Part shown: positions 22,852 through 32,931 of the stretch, in pieces
How the letters are laid out: every line of letters starts with the position of its first letter
Numbering within the stretch: the stretch's first letter is position 1
Origin: a virus
DNA: 39,188 nt
IMG/VR virus record: IMGVR_UViG_3300010885_050164
Coordinates: 1 to 39,188 of that record
Direction: 5' to 3' (one strand)
Program-made: the position numbers and the translations under genes
Notes under the pieces: generated by a model
The model's input: only the letters and a program-made list of their open reading frames with translations
Databases searched by the model: none
Told to the model about the DNA's origin: nothing

Positions 22852-23187
22852 ATGGTTTTGAGATATACCAGTAATTTTGACAAAACAATCAGCTTTAGTG
22901 ATACCTGCGCTCAATTGACGCTTGTTGCAGATAGCGTTTTAACCTACACATTGCCTGGAGATAATACCACTCGTTACACAATATTATTTGGATACAATTC
23001 AAATTCTAATGTGTTTGTAGGGTTAAATGAGACAGCTGCGATACCTACTGATGACAGCATAACAACAACACAAAACATAGAATTTAAGCCAGATAGACGT
23101 TACGCTAGAGGGGGTGATGTGCTATCATTTATTACGCCAGACGATACAGTTTATATGGGAATTTCTGTTCGTAGCATACCCAACTGA
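22852..23187 (+). CDS. small beta-rich virion-associated protein
   Basis: A 111-residue protein, MVLRYTSNFDKTISFSDTCA..., with repeated strands (TRYTILFGYNSNSNVFVGLN) and a C-terminal FKPDRRYARGGDVLSFITPDDTVYMGISVR. It resembles small fibre-associated or decoration proteins, a compact beta barrel. The position between fibre genes and coupling by TAGGAG support a tail role; no name can be given. Confidence 0.6.
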   Translation: MVLRYTSNFDKTISFSDTCAQLTLVADSVLTYTLPGDNTTRYTILFGYNSNSNVFVGLNETAAIPTDDSITTTQNIEFKPDRRYARGGDVLSFITPDDTVYMGISVRSIPN

Positions 23188-23236
23188 TACACGCGGCATC
23201 TAATGATGCATAGTTTTATGTTACATAGGCGAGATT

Positions 23237-26200
23237 ATGAGCATAACTAATTTAGTACGAGATTATGGCGTTGAACCGTGTATCGTTAGAATGATTACTA
23301 CGGACAACTATGCAACTATTTCAGCCGAGGGGTATCTTCTTACCCAAATGCCAGCATTTGAACGAATTAATGGTGGGGCATTCCAATGGACTGATTCGGA
23401 CGTTATATTAGCAGATTACGATGGTGGCTGGGCTTTTTTTACTATTTCTCACGATTTTGATTCTTTGATTCCATTTAGTGGAATAGCTCCTACTCCTCAA
23501 CCAAGTTCTGTTTTAGTTACAGATGTTAATTCAAATGAATTATGGCAGGGGCCATTAACCGATGGTCAATTAATTGTTGGCGTTACCGGAGGAACCCCCG
23601 TAGCCAATGAATTAATAGCGGGCGATAACGTTACTATTGATATTGCGCCGGGGACTATTACTATTAATGCTACTGGTGGCGGTGGCAGCGGGGTTACATC
23701 CACTCAAGTGCAACGCAATTCGTTTAATTATGCTGCCGGTACCTATAGCGCTGGAAATTATACCGTCACATTGAGTCCTGCTGTTACTGTGTTAACAGAT
23801 GGGCTATTAGTAACAATGATTGCTGGCAGTACAAACGCTACAACCACTCCAACATTGCAATTAAATGCATTATCACCAAAACCTATAGTATCTTTTGGTG
23901 GTAGCCCGGCTATAGGGGATATTTTAGCTGATAGCGCTTATTTGCTGGTTTATAATGGAGACAATGATAATTTCCAATTATTAAATCCATCTTTAACGGC
24001 TGCGCAATCTTATTTAGTTCAAAAACAATATTATAATTTTGCGCCAGATATTGGTGTTGCTAATGCTTATGTAGCCAATCTTGTTTTGCCTCCTCTTGTG
24101 TCATTATCTGATGGTATTACGGTTTATTTGCAAATTGCTAACACGAATACAGGCGCATCTACTTTAGCCGTTAACGGTTCTAGTGCGGCACCAATTGTTT
24201 CATTAAATGGATCGGCATTAACCGGTGGAGAAATAGTTGCAGACAGCTTGCAAATGTTTATGTATTCATCGGCAGAGAACGCTTTTGTATTGATGACGCC
24301 TTATGTGGCGCCTTCTGTTGCGGGTGTGACTTCTATTACCGGTACGGCAAATCAAGTTATTGCATCATCATCGACTGGAAATGTAACATTATCATTGCCT
24401 CAAAACATTGCGACTACCAGTTCTCCAACATTTGATGCGCCTATTTTTACCGCTCCTGTTTTAGGTATTCCCACTAGCGGGAATTTGGTTAATTGCACAA
24501 ATTTATCAGTCCCAGATGGATTAAACGCCTCTGGAACTCCGGGTGCTACCACATTTTTACGGGGCGATGGAGTTTGGTCTATTCCCGCGGGGACGGGCGT
24601 AGCAAGCGTATCAGGTACTACAGATAGAATTACTTCTACGGGCGGCATTAATCCAGTTATAGATATTTCGTCATCTTATGTGGGGCAATCGTCAATAACA
24701 ACATTGGGTACCGTAACAGTAGGCACATGGAACGGCACAACGATAGATGTGAGTCATGGCGGCACGGGAGTAACATCGGTAACCACCAATCCCACAGCCA
24801 CGTCATGGGCAGGTTGGGATTCCAACGAAAATTTATTGGCTAATAATTTTCTTTACAATACTCAAACTTACAATACTGCTATAGGTAATTTATCTATATT
24901 AGTTTCGTCACCTTATTATACTATTTTGACAGGAAATACATCGCGTTATTTACTTTTTCCTGATAACACAACAATTCCTTTAGGTTTTAGTGTACGTATT
25001 TTTAACAATGGACTTGGCACGCACACATTATTTGCTAGCGATGATTCTATTATTTACAATTTATTGCCGGCTACTACTGTTGTTGTTACTAACATAAACA
25101 CATCTGTTTCTGCGGCCACATCATGGAGCGTAGTTGTAGAATCAGGACAAACCATTAATCTTGGTTTGCAAAACCAACTGGCTTATTATGCTAGCAATGG
25201 ACAAATACTTAGCGGTCTATCTACAGCGGCCAATAGTCTTCTTGTCACGGATTCTTCTGGAGCTCCTAGTTTAGGTACGGACATTCTTTCAGACATTACA
25301 ATCAATCAAGTTATTGCCGGCAAGGGTAATGGTGATGGTGTAACTAACACCGTTTTTGGGGCTGCTGCTGGCCCTGGTGTTAATTATACGATGGGGGGTT
25401 CTGTTTCATTAGGATTTACAGCGGGCGCTAATGCTACGTCATCCAATAATATAGGCGGTTTTGTAGCAATAGGGTTATACGCGGGTCTCCATGCTAATGA
25501 CTATGATGTTTTTATTGGCTCAGAAACCGCGCAAGAAGGTAGCGGTGGTTCAAACGTTGGCGTAGGCGCTCAGGCTTTGTATCGTGGCGGTAGTTCAGTT
25601 AGTGCTTGTACGGCTATTGGTACTTCATGTTTGCCAGAATTAATTACTGGTCAAGGCATTACGGCGCTTGGATCTCAATGCGCCCAAAGTGTCACATCAG
25701 GCAGTTATGGCATATTTATTGGGGCTCAATGCGCACAAAGTATTACATCAAGTAATTACGGCATATTTATTGGAGCTTTTACTGGAGCCACCAACCCATC
25801 TAATTGTGATAATGTTATTGCCATTGGAGCGGGAGCAATAGCCAACTCAGCATCTGGACCAAACGGGCCCGGAATTTCTTTTGGCGCAAGTGGTATTCCA
25901 GTTGGTTTTAATTCTGAAGGTTTGCCGTACGCTAATAATATTGATAATACCGCCGGTTATTGGCGGGTAACTGTGAATGGCACTAACTTTTTAATGCCTT
26001 TGATGCATGATGGTGTTTCTACAACTTCATCATGTTTTTTAACCGATTCAAATGGTACACCTTTTTTGTCCAACTCTATGCAGGATGGCCAACTTATAAT
26101 AGGTGCTACCGGAGCTAATCCCGCTCCAGGAAATATCGTTGGTGGTACCGGCATTAGTGTTACCAACACTGCCAATCAAATAACAATATCATCTACAAGT

Positions 26201-26530
26201 TCTGGTTTCCCGTATGTAACAATTTCTGGAACAATTCAGAATGCGGACGTTAATCATGGTTACATTCCAACCAATTCGGCACTGACCACTATTAATTTGC
26301 CTGCTGTTTGTGTTGCTGGCGACAAAATATCAATACGTGGTTATGGAACCGGCGGATGGGTGTTGCAAGCAAATACAGGACAAATCATAGCTTTTAATCA
26401 ATTATCATCGACTATTGGTGGCAGTTTTGCTAGCGCATACGAGCTTGATACGATTGATGTTGTTTGTTTGATTGACAATACATTTTGGACTGTTGAAGGT
26501 GCTGTATCCGCTGGTTTAATTGCAGCTTAA
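23237..26530 (+). CDS. large modular tail fibre protein (fibre array member 1)
   Basis: A 1097-residue protein. Residues 1-90 are an anchor module (MSITNLVRDYGVEPCIVRM...AFFTISHDFDSLIPFSG), related to the separate 162-residue protein at 33404. The middle has repeated beta modules (DGLLVTMIAGSTNATTTPTL; DGITVYLQIANTNTGASTL). From about residue 505 it shares a set of modules with the next four genes: GGTGV-AGWDSNENL leader, triple-strand stalk, LAYYASNG-LVTD, YadA-head-like G-A-IG repeats, YWRVTVNGTNFLMPL, and a C-terminal knob (NHGYIPTNSALTTINLP...GTGGWVLQANTGQ). It probably anchors the fibre set. Confidence 0.8.
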   Translation: MSITNLVRDYGVEPCIVRMITTDNYATISAEGYLLTQMPAFERINGGAFQWTDSDVILADYDGGWAFFTISHDFDSLIPFSGIAPTPQPSSVLVTDVNSNELWQGPLTDGQLIVGVTGGTPVANELIAGDNVTIDIAPGTITINATGGGGSGVTSTQVQRNSFNYAAGTYSAGNYTVTLSPAVTVLTDGLLVTMIAGSTNATTTPTLQLNALSPKPIVSFGGSPAIGDILADSAYLLVYNGDNDNFQLLNPSLTAAQSYLVQKQYYNFAPDIGVANAYVANLVLPPLVSLSDGITVYLQIANTNTGASTLAVNGSSAAPIVSLNGSALTGGEIVADSLQMFMYSSAENAFVLMTPYVAPSVAGVTSITGTANQVIASSSTGNVTLSLPQNIATTSSPTFDAPIFTAPVLGIPTSGNLVNCTNLSVPDGLNASGTPGATTFLRGDGVWSIPAGTGVASVSGTTDRITSTGGINPVIDISSSYVGQSSITTLGTVTVGTWNGTTIDVSHGGTGVTSVTTNPTATSWAGWDSNENLLANNFLYNTQTYNTAIGNLSILVSSPYYTILTGNTSRYLLFPDNTTIPLGFSVRIFNNGLGTHTLFASDDSIIYNLLPATTVVVTNINTSVSAATSWSVVVESGQTINLGLQNQLAYYASNGQILSGLSTAANSLLVTDSSGAPSLGTDILSDITINQVIAGKGNGDGVTNTVFGAAAGPGVNYTMGGSVSLGFTAGANATSSNNIGGFVAIGLYAGLHANDYDVFIGSETAQEGSGGSNVGVGAQALYRGGSSVSACTAIGTSCLPELITGQGITALGSQCAQSVTSGSYGIFIGAQCAQSITSSNYGIFIGAFTGATNPSNCDNVIAIGAGAIANSASGPNGPGISFGASGIPVGFNSEGLPYANNIDNTAGYWRVTVNGTNFLMPLMHDGVSTTSSCFLTDSNGTPFLSNSMQDGQLIIGATGANPAPGNIVGGTGISVTNTANQITISSTSSGFPYVTISGTIQNADVNHGYIPTNSALTTINLPAVCVAGDKISIRGYGTGGWVLQANTGQIIAFNQLSSTIGGSFASAYELDTIDVVCLIDNTFWTVEGAVSAGLIAA
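25676..25777 (+). repeat. 51-bp tandem duplication inside fibre gene
   Basis: Two adjacent 51-bp units (starting 25676 and 25727) encode QCAQSVTSGSYGIFIGA and QCAQSITSSNYGIFIGA. The paralogous gene at 26540 has only one copy of the unit, so this is a lineage-specific gain of one 17-residue beta-helix-like coil. Confidence 0.85.
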
Positions 26531-26539
26531 GGACTATTA

Positions 26540-28315
26540 ATGAGTACTAATAATTTATTAAATACAGGCGTAGTCCCTTTATATGTTAGCCAAGGGGGTA
26601 CGGGTCATAATGCCGTAGTAACATCACCTACAGCCACGTCATGGGCGGGCTGGGATGCTAATGAAAATTTATCAGCAAATAATTTTCTTTATAATTCTCA
26701 GACTCATAATACCGATACAGGCACTTTAGTTATAACGGTGAGCTCGCCTTATTATACTATTTTGACCGGAAATACATCTCGTTATTTGTTTTTACCGGAC
26801 AATACAACAATCCCTTTGGGATATAGTGTAAGAATTTTTAACGATAGCTCGGTTTATCATATTTTAGCTGCCAGTAACAATTCTGATGTATATACTTTAT
26901 TGCCCGGATTTACTGTTATTGCTACTAGTATTAATACGTCTGTTTCCACGGCTTCTTCATGGAATGTTGTTGTAGAGTCGGAACAAAATACTGTTCCAGG
27001 ATTGCAAAATCAATTAGCTTATTATGCTAGCAATGGTATAGAAATTAGTGGCCTTGTTACTGCAGCTAATAGTCTTTTGGTTACTGACTCGGCTGGAGCC
27101 CCTCGTTTAGGTACGGCAATTCTTTCAGATATCACTATTAATGGCATTACCGCGGGAAAAGGTAATGGTGATGGTGTAAGTACAACCGTTTTTGGCGCTT
27201 CCGCTGGCCCTGGTGTTGGTTATACGGCAACAGGTTATGTGTCCATAGGATTCCAATCCGCTGCTTTAGCAACATCAAATAACGGCGCTGGTAGTTTTAT
27301 AGCAATAGGAGCTTATGCAGGCCTCCATGCCAACGATTATGATATTTTTATTGGGTCACAAACGGCCCAAGAAAGTAGTGGTGGCTCAAATATTGGAATA
27401 GGGTATCAAGCTTTGTATCGTGGCGGAAGCTCCCTTAATGCTTGTCTTGCTTTTGGTAGTGCGACCTTATCAAGCTTAACGTCCGGCCAAAACGTTACTG
27501 CTGTTGGCCCTCAATGCGCACAAGACATTACAGCATGCAGCTATGGCATATTTATTGGATCATATGCTAGCGCCACCGACCCATCTAATTGTAATAATGT
27601 CATTGCCATCGGTTCAGGAGCAATAGCCAATTCACCAACAGGAACAAACGGAGCTGGTATTGCTTTTGGCGGTGTTAATTACCGCGTGGGATACAATTCT
27701 AACGGCTTGCCCTACGCAAACAACTCTGGAAATACCGCTGGTTATTGGCGAGTAACCGTTAACGGAACAAACTTTTTAATGCCCCTCATGCAAGATGGCG
27801 TCTTAACCCCTTCATCATGTTTTTTAACCGACGGAAACGGAACGCCAACACTAAGTAGTTCTTTAACTGATGGACAAATAATAATAGGCTCAACCGGCAA
27901 TGCCCCTGTCCCCGCAAATTTAACCGCGGGAGATAACATTACAATTACCAACACCAGCGGAAACGTCACCATATCGGGCACAACAGCAGGCATACAATGG
28001 ATAGGGGTATCATCAACGCTGCAAGCCGCGTTGCCCAACCATGGATACATCATCCAAAACTCATCAGCAACAACTATTGCGCTACCCGCTACAGCCGATT
28101 TAGGCAGCACCGTCAATGTTCAAGGATTAGGGGCTGGCGGGTGGTCTTTAGCCGCCAATACTGGACAGACAATACAGTTCGGAACATCAAGAACAACCAC
28201 AGCCGGTGCTTTAACCAGCACCAATCAATGGGATGCTTGCCAGGTCGTATGTGTTGTTGCCGACACAACATGGTCAATAAGCTATTCAACAACTAACGCT
28301 TTAAACGTAACTTAA
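26540..28315 (+). CDS. modular tail fibre protein (fibre array member 2)
   Basis: A 591-residue protein that parallels the C-terminal 590 residues of the preceding 1097-residue fibre almost module for module (TATSWAGWDANENL, SSPYYTILTGNTSRYL, NQLAYYASNG, GYWRVTVNGTNFLMPLM). It lacks the anchor domain and opens instead with a short leader, MSTNNLLNTGVVPLYVSQGG, shared with the next three genes. The C terminus is a knob-like domain (GAGGWSLAANTGQTIQFG). It ends nine bases after gene 1. Likely an alternative or additional receptor-binding fibre. Confidence 0.8.
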   Translation: MSTNNLLNTGVVPLYVSQGGTGHNAVVTSPTATSWAGWDANENLSANNFLYNSQTHNTDTGTLVITVSSPYYTILTGNTSRYLFLPDNTTIPLGYSVRIFNDSSVYHILAASNNSDVYTLLPGFTVIATSINTSVSTASSWNVVVESEQNTVPGLQNQLAYYASNGIEISGLVTAANSLLVTDSAGAPRLGTAILSDITINGITAGKGNGDGVSTTVFGASAGPGVGYTATGYVSIGFQSAALATSNNGAGSFIAIGAYAGLHANDYDIFIGSQTAQESSGGSNIGIGYQALYRGGSSLNACLAFGSATLSSLTSGQNVTAVGPQCAQDITACSYGIFIGSYASATDPSNCNNVIAIGSGAIANSPTGTNGAGIAFGGVNYRVGYNSNGLPYANNSGNTAGYWRVTVNGTNFLMPLMQDGVLTPSSCFLTDGNGTPTLSSSLTDGQIIIGSTGNAPVPANLTAGDNITITNTSGNVTISGTTAGIQWIGVSSTLQAALPNHGYIIQNSSATTIALPATADLGSTVNVQGLGAGGWSLAANTGQTIQFGTSRTTTAGALTSTNQWDACQVVCVVADTTWSISYSTTNALNVT

Positions 28316-28334
28316 CAACAAAAGAGGTGGTCTA

Positions 28335-30143
28335 ATGGCTACAAATAACGTTTTAAACACAGGCGTCACCCCCTTAGCTAAAACTCAAGGCGGTACGGGC
28401 GTAAACGCAGCCCCTACAACGGCAACAGCATCTAGTTTCGCCGCTTGGGATGCAAATATCAATTTGCCAGCAAACAGTTTTATTGCGGGATTTGCAACAA
28501 CTGTAACATCAGCAGGAACAACTACATTAACGGTTGCCGATGCCGAACAACAACATTTTACAGGCACATTAACTCAAACTGTAGTGTTGCCCGTTGTATC
28601 AACATTGACGCTTGGTCAATCATTTACAATCTACAATGCTTCCTCAGGCAGTGTAACTGTCCAATCATCCGGTGGAAATACAATTCAAATAATGACCGCT
28701 GGAACACAATTAATTGTTACTTGTGTCCTGACAACAGGAACGGACGCTTCCTCGTGGTCTCTTGTTTACAGTAACAATGCTGGTTCGACAGGAACTGTAA
28801 ATTCAAGTACAGCCAACAATTTAGCTTATTACGCAACGTCAGGAACAGCAGTATCAGGGCTAACCACTGCTAATAACGGTATATTAGTAACCGACGGCTC
28901 GGGGGTTCCAAGCATCGGAAACACTGTCGGTGCTGATTTGATAATCAATACTGTTACCGTGGGGGTGGGAGCTGGAGGCGGCATCGGAAACACCGTTGTT
29001 GGTGCTGACGCATTGTCAATTGGCACAGCAGCCGTATTAGGCGGTACTTTCGTCGGACAAAATGCCGGTAATTTAGTAACCACGGGCCAAAGCATGACCA
29101 TTATTGGTAACTATGCTTATGCTTCTGGCGCCGGAGCTAATTTTGAAACGGTTGTTGGTACAGGCGCTTTACCTTCTGGCGGTGGCGATAACACTGCTAT
29201 TGGTTTTTCAGCCTTAAATGCTTCGGTTGATGGCACTTTGATAGAAACAACTGCCGTAGGTTCTAGCGCTGGTCTTTATTTGGAAACAGGGGCGGACAAC
29301 GTCTTAGTAGGTTTCGGGACTGGAACGGGCGGACCTGGTTTTGCCAATCTAACAGATGGTACCGCAGTCGTTTTAATCGGTGTTAATGCTGGGGTTAATG
29401 CTTCAACTGCTACCGGTGTCATCGCAATTGGCGCGGGCGCACTTGGTTTGGTTGGCACGGGAAACACCTCCGGCGATGATAGCCCTGGTTTCTCCATTGG
29501 CTCTACTTCCCATCCTGTCGGCGTACGAGGCGACGGCTCGCTATATACCGGTGGCTCAGGAAAAGGCTTTTGGCGACCAAGCATTAACGGCGCTCAATAT
29601 TTTGTGCCTTTGTTTACGGATGCAACAATAGTTCCCTCCGCTAGCATGGTGACGGATTCTAACGGCTCCCCCGTTTTATCATCATCAATGACCGACGGTC
29701 AGGTTATGATTGGTCAAACCGGCGGAACGCCAGTGGCAGCAAACCTAACGCAAGGCGCAGGTATATCCATTACGAATGCCGCTGGCGGAGTAACCATAGC
29801 TGCTACAGGCGCGGTGGGAATGCCGTTTAATGCAATCAGCGGAACCACTCAAGCAGCAGCAGTTTTTAACGGCTACATCCCCACCAATGCCTCTCTAACA
29901 ACAATTGATTTGCCAGCTACAGCAGCAATAGGGAGCATCATAGCGGTTCAAGGTTTGGGGACAGGTGGGTGGACATTGGTCGCCAATAGTGGACAAACCA
30001 TAATGCTAGGTGAGGCAACAACATCAGCAGCTGGTAGCTTATCAAGCGTTGCTGCATCAGATTCTGTGTGGATTGTGTGCGTACAAGCAGATACGGTATG
30101 GAGCGTTTACGCTTCTGTTTCAACTGGGCTAACTGTGGCTTAA
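28335..30143 (+). CDS. modular tail fibre protein (fibre array member 3)
   Basis: A 602-residue protein with the same plan as its neighbours: MATNNVLNTGVTPLAKTQGG leader, AAWDANINLPANSF, a TTLTV-HFTGTLTQTVVLP-SGGNTIQ stalk, NLAYYATSGTAVSGLTT, YadA-head-like GNTVVGADALSIG repeats, GKGFWRPSINGAQYFVPL, and a C-terminal knob (GTGGWTLVANSGQTIMLG). Alanine/glycine-rich and higher in GC than early genes. AGAGGTGG is the ribosome binding site. More diverged from members 1 and 2 than those are from each other. Confidence 0.8.
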   Translation: MATNNVLNTGVTPLAKTQGGTGVNAAPTTATASSFAAWDANINLPANSFIAGFATTVTSAGTTTLTVADAEQQHFTGTLTQTVVLPVVSTLTLGQSFTIYNASSGSVTVQSSGGNTIQIMTAGTQLIVTCVLTTGTDASSWSLVYSNNAGSTGTVNSSTANNLAYYATSGTAVSGLTTANNGILVTDGSGVPSIGNTVGADLIINTVTVGVGAGGGIGNTVVGADALSIGTAAVLGGTFVGQNAGNLVTTGQSMTIIGNYAYASGAGANFETVVGTGALPSGGGDNTAIGFSALNASVDGTLIETTAVGSSAGLYLETGADNVLVGFGTGTGGPGFANLTDGTAVVLIGVNAGVNASTATGVIAIGAGALGLVGTGNTSGDDSPGFSIGSTSHPVGVRGDGSLYTGGSGKGFWRPSINGAQYFVPLFTDATIVPSASMVTDSNGSPVLSSSMTDGQVMIGQTGGTPVAANLTQGAGISITNAAGGVTIAATGAVGMPFNAISGTTQAAAVFNGYIPTNASLTTIDLPATAAIGSIIAVQGLGTGGWTLVANSGQTIMLGEATTSAAGSLSSVAASDSVWIVCVQADTVWSVYASVSTGLTVA

Positions 30144-30163
30144 TTAATTAACGAGGTGTTCAA

Positions 30164-30937
30164 GTGGCGACTAATAATAGTTTAAACATTAACTCAACAA
30201 CCCCCCTTATTTTAGGTTGGGGTGGTACTAACAACAGTTTAACCGCATCAAACGGAGGTATTGTTTATTCCGATGCTTCTAAAATGCAAATTCTGTCGGG
30301 AACAGCAACAGCCAATCAGATTTTATTGTCTGGTTCAAGTGCTGCACCGTCGTTTTCTACCGCAACTTATTTGTCTACATTAACAGCAAATGAGTTGGTT
30401 TATGCGTCATCGGCCAATACAATGGCGCAATTGGCTACTGCTAATAGCGCAACGTTGATTACTAGTGCGGCAGGCGTACCATCATTTACATCAAGTTTTA
30501 CTGATGGTCAGATTTTGATTGGTAGCACTGGCGCCTCTCCTGCTCCTGGCACAATTACTGCTGGCATCGGTATATCTGTTACAAATGGTGCTGGAAGCAT
30601 TACTATTGCTTCGGTTACGGGTGTTACATGGTCGTCTATTGCTGGGACCAGTCAAGCAGCAGTTGTAAACCATGGTTACTACGTATCCAATGCTAGTTTA
30701 ACGACAATTACGCTACCGGATACGGCTCCCGCTGGTTCTGTGATTCGTGTTGCAGGAACTGGTGTAGGCGGATGGGATATTGTTCCTGGCGTTGGGCAAA
30801 CAATACACGTTGGCTCCGTTCCTGGAACAGCCAGTGTTGCCTCTAGCAATCAATATGATTCTATTGAATTGCTTTGTACCGTTACGGATACAACTTGGGT
30901 AACATTGAGCTCACAAGGTAACTTTAATATTACCTAG
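30164..30937 (+). CDS. short modular tail fibre protein (fibre array member 4)
   Basis: A 257-residue protein starting GTG with GAGGTG ten bases upstream. It keeps the leader (MATNNSLNINSTTPLILGWG), the SSFTDGQILIGSTGASPAPG module and the C-terminal knob (GVGGWDIVPGVGQTIHVG), but lacks the YadA-head-like middle. It is either a short fibre or a deletion product that retained both functional ends. Followed by a strong terminator. Confidence 0.75.
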   Translation: MATNNSLNINSTTPLILGWGGTNNSLTASNGGIVYSDASKMQILSGTATANQILLSGSSAAPSFSTATYLSTLTANELVYASSANTMAQLATANSATLITSAAGVPSFTSSFTDGQILIGSTGASPAPGTITAGIGISVTNGAGSITIASVTGVTWSSIAGTSQAAVVNHGYYVSNASLTTITLPDTAPAGSVIRVAGTGVGGWDIVPGVGQTIHVGSVPGTASVASSNQYDSIELLCTVTDTTWVTLSSQGNFNIT

Positions 30938-30946
30938 TTTTAACCC

Positions 30947-30973
30947 CCCCCTCTACGGAGGGGGCCGAATTTT
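30947..30973 (+). terminator. Rho-independent terminator between fibre genes
   Basis: CCCCCTC-TACG-GAGGGGG (30947-30964) is a 7-bp G/C stem with a stable TACG tetraloop, followed after four bases by ATTTT. It splits the fibre array, so member 5 may be made at a lower level. Confidence 0.75.
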
Positions 30974-30984
30974 AAGGGGATATT

Positions 30985-32922
30985 GTGACTGTTAATAATG
31001 CCATTAATGCAAATAGTGTGACGCCTTTGCCTGCAACCAGTGGCGGGACGGGCGTTAATACACCAACCACAAGCCCCACATCTGGCGCGTACGTGGCGTG
31101 GGATGCTAACTCTAATTTATCAGCGAATAGTGTTGTCAATGGATACACATCCATAACCAGTGCAGCAGGTACTACGACATTAACAGTATCTAGTACTTAT
31201 CAGCAGGTGGTTACAGGCTCTACAACACAAACAATTGTAATGCCGGATGTTACTACGCTAATACAAGGTCAGTCTTGGAAAATAACCAACAATAGCACTG
31301 GATTGGTTACGGTTAATTCTTCTGGCGGGAATGCAATTATAACGTTAGCCACAGGTAATTCTGCTACTATAGTTTGTAGTTCTACTTCTGGTGCGACTGC
31401 TGCGTCGTGGACTTATAATTTAATTGCTCGAACGTTTTATGCTCAAAATCCTGGGATTACTATTACGGGGTATAATGTTAATGGTGTTATTGCATCATTG
31501 GATTCCGGAACCTTTATGATAAACAATGTTTATTATACTAATGTTTCATCGTTAACTGTTCTGTCTTCTGTTGCGCAAACCACTGTCACATCCGTAACAT
31601 TAGGTACATTGCAAGTTCTTGTTGACAATACAGGTACTTTTTTATCCGACATGATAGATAATTCATGTACATCATTTATTGCTTCTAGTTTAATTTTATA
31701 TTCTAACTCTTTAGGGGCATCAATCTCATCGACAGGGTTAACTACTTTTCAAATACCATTAGTTACGTCATTGTCATTTTTTTCTTTAACAGCAAACTCA
31801 TTAACCAGTGTTGACTTTAGCTCTTTATCTTCGACTTCTGGACAATTTGCCCTGTCATCTAGTGGATTAACATCTCTATCTCTATCAAATTTAGTAACCG
31901 TTTCGATCGGATTGCAATTAACATTATCGGGATTAACATCATTAAACCTATCTTCGTTGGTCAATGCTGGCGCTAACTTCAATATGGCATGCGCCTCATT
32001 AACTTCTTTATCATTGCCGAGTTTAACTACCGTTACATCAACAATAAATTTGAATTGTGCAAATGCAACATCAGTTAGTATTCCTTCTTTTACTGGAGGA
32101 AGCGGGGTTGGGATTTCCTTTAATTTTACAGCATTAACATCTTGGTCTTTTGATTCAATCACAGCAGCATCTTCATTAACATTAAATGGTGCCGCCGCAA
32201 CAAGTCTTAGCTTTTCATCATTAACTTCGGTGGCAAGTCTTGCGGGAACACTAACCGTTCTTTCTTCATTAAGCATTAATAGCCTACTTACTACTTCAGG
32301 AAATTTTTCTTTAATAGCTCCAGCAGCAACCAGTGTTAGTTTTTCTGGGTTGACCACTGTTAATGGATTTAATCCTTCATTTGCATCGGCGACATCTATA
32401 AATTTTTCATCATTAGCAACGTGCGGTACTGCGTTTACTCCAATCTTAACAGCCGTTACTGCTTATAGTTTTCCAGCATTGGCCACTGTGGGGAACGCCT
32501 TTGCTGTCCTTGGTCCTGCTGCAACTTCAGCAGATTTTTCATCATTAGCTACACTATCTAATAGTGCATCCACGCACAGTGTAAATTTTGCTTTACTAAC
32601 AAGTCTATCATTCCCTGCATTAATCACCGTTGTTTCTAGTGCGGCTTTTGTTATTACCGCACCAAATCTTGTAACATTTTCTTTCGGGTCTACTTTAAAA
32701 AGATTTGGAGGCAATTTAACAATGACCGGCATGAAACTAAACCAAACCTCCGTAGACGGAATACTAGTATCTCTAGCAGCATTAAACGGTACAGGAGGCA
32801 CAACAGCATATAGCAGTAAGACAATTAACTTAAGTGGCGGCACATCATCAGCACCAAGTGCTACTGGTTTGGCTGCTAAAACTACGCTACAAGCCCGAGG
32901 ATGTACGGTTACAACGAACTAA
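30985..32922 (+). CDS. tail fibre protein with leucine-rich-repeat-like domain (fibre array member 5)
   Basis: A 645-residue protein starting GTG after AAGGGGA. Residues 1-160 match the other array members (MTVNNAINANSVTPLPATSG leader; AYVAWDANSNLSANS; TTLTV-YQQVVTGSTTQTIVMP; SSGGNAI). From about residue 230 it changes to roughly 22-residue repeats of the type LTSLSLSSLTTV..., with regularly spaced L/F and S/T (about 15 repeats), like BspA-type leucine-rich repeats. The end (TGLAAKTTLQARGCTVTTN) recurs in LRR-type phage and bacterial surface proteins as far as I recall. A receptor-binding tip built from an LRR solenoid is inferred. Confidence 0.75.
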   Translation: MTVNNAINANSVTPLPATSGGTGVNTPTTSPTSGAYVAWDANSNLSANSVVNGYTSITSAAGTTTLTVSSTYQQVVTGSTTQTIVMPDVTTLIQGQSWKITNNSTGLVTVNSSGGNAIITLATGNSATIVCSSTSGATAASWTYNLIARTFYAQNPGITITGYNVNGVIASLDSGTFMINNVYYTNVSSLTVLSSVAQTTVTSVTLGTLQVLVDNTGTFLSDMIDNSCTSFIASSLILYSNSLGASISSTGLTTFQIPLVTSLSFFSLTANSLTSVDFSSLSSTSGQFALSSSGLTSLSLSNLVTVSIGLQLTLSGLTSLNLSSLVNAGANFNMACASLTSLSLPSLTTVTSTINLNCANATSVSIPSFTGGSGVGISFNFTALTSWSFDSITAASSLTLNGAAATSLSFSSLTSVASLAGTLTVLSSLSINSLLTTSGNFSLIAPAATSVSFSGLTTVNGFNPSFASATSINFSSLATCGTAFTPILTAVTAYSFPALATVGNAFAVLGPAATSADFSSLATLSNSASTHSVNFALLTSLSFPALITVVSSAAFVITAPNLVTFSFGSTLKRFGGNLTMTGMKLNQTSVDGILVSLAALNGTGGTTAYSSKTINLSGGTSSAPSATGLAAKTTLQARGCTVTTN

Positions 32923-32931
32923 GGAATAATC

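Noticed and set aside
31749-32357. Long minus-strand reading frames opposite the fibre genes (also 29276-29584, 32463-32843, 21897-22325)
   Set aside because: They mirror repetitive codons of the fibre genes, have no ribosome binding sites, and encode low-complexity V/D/N/P-rich products.
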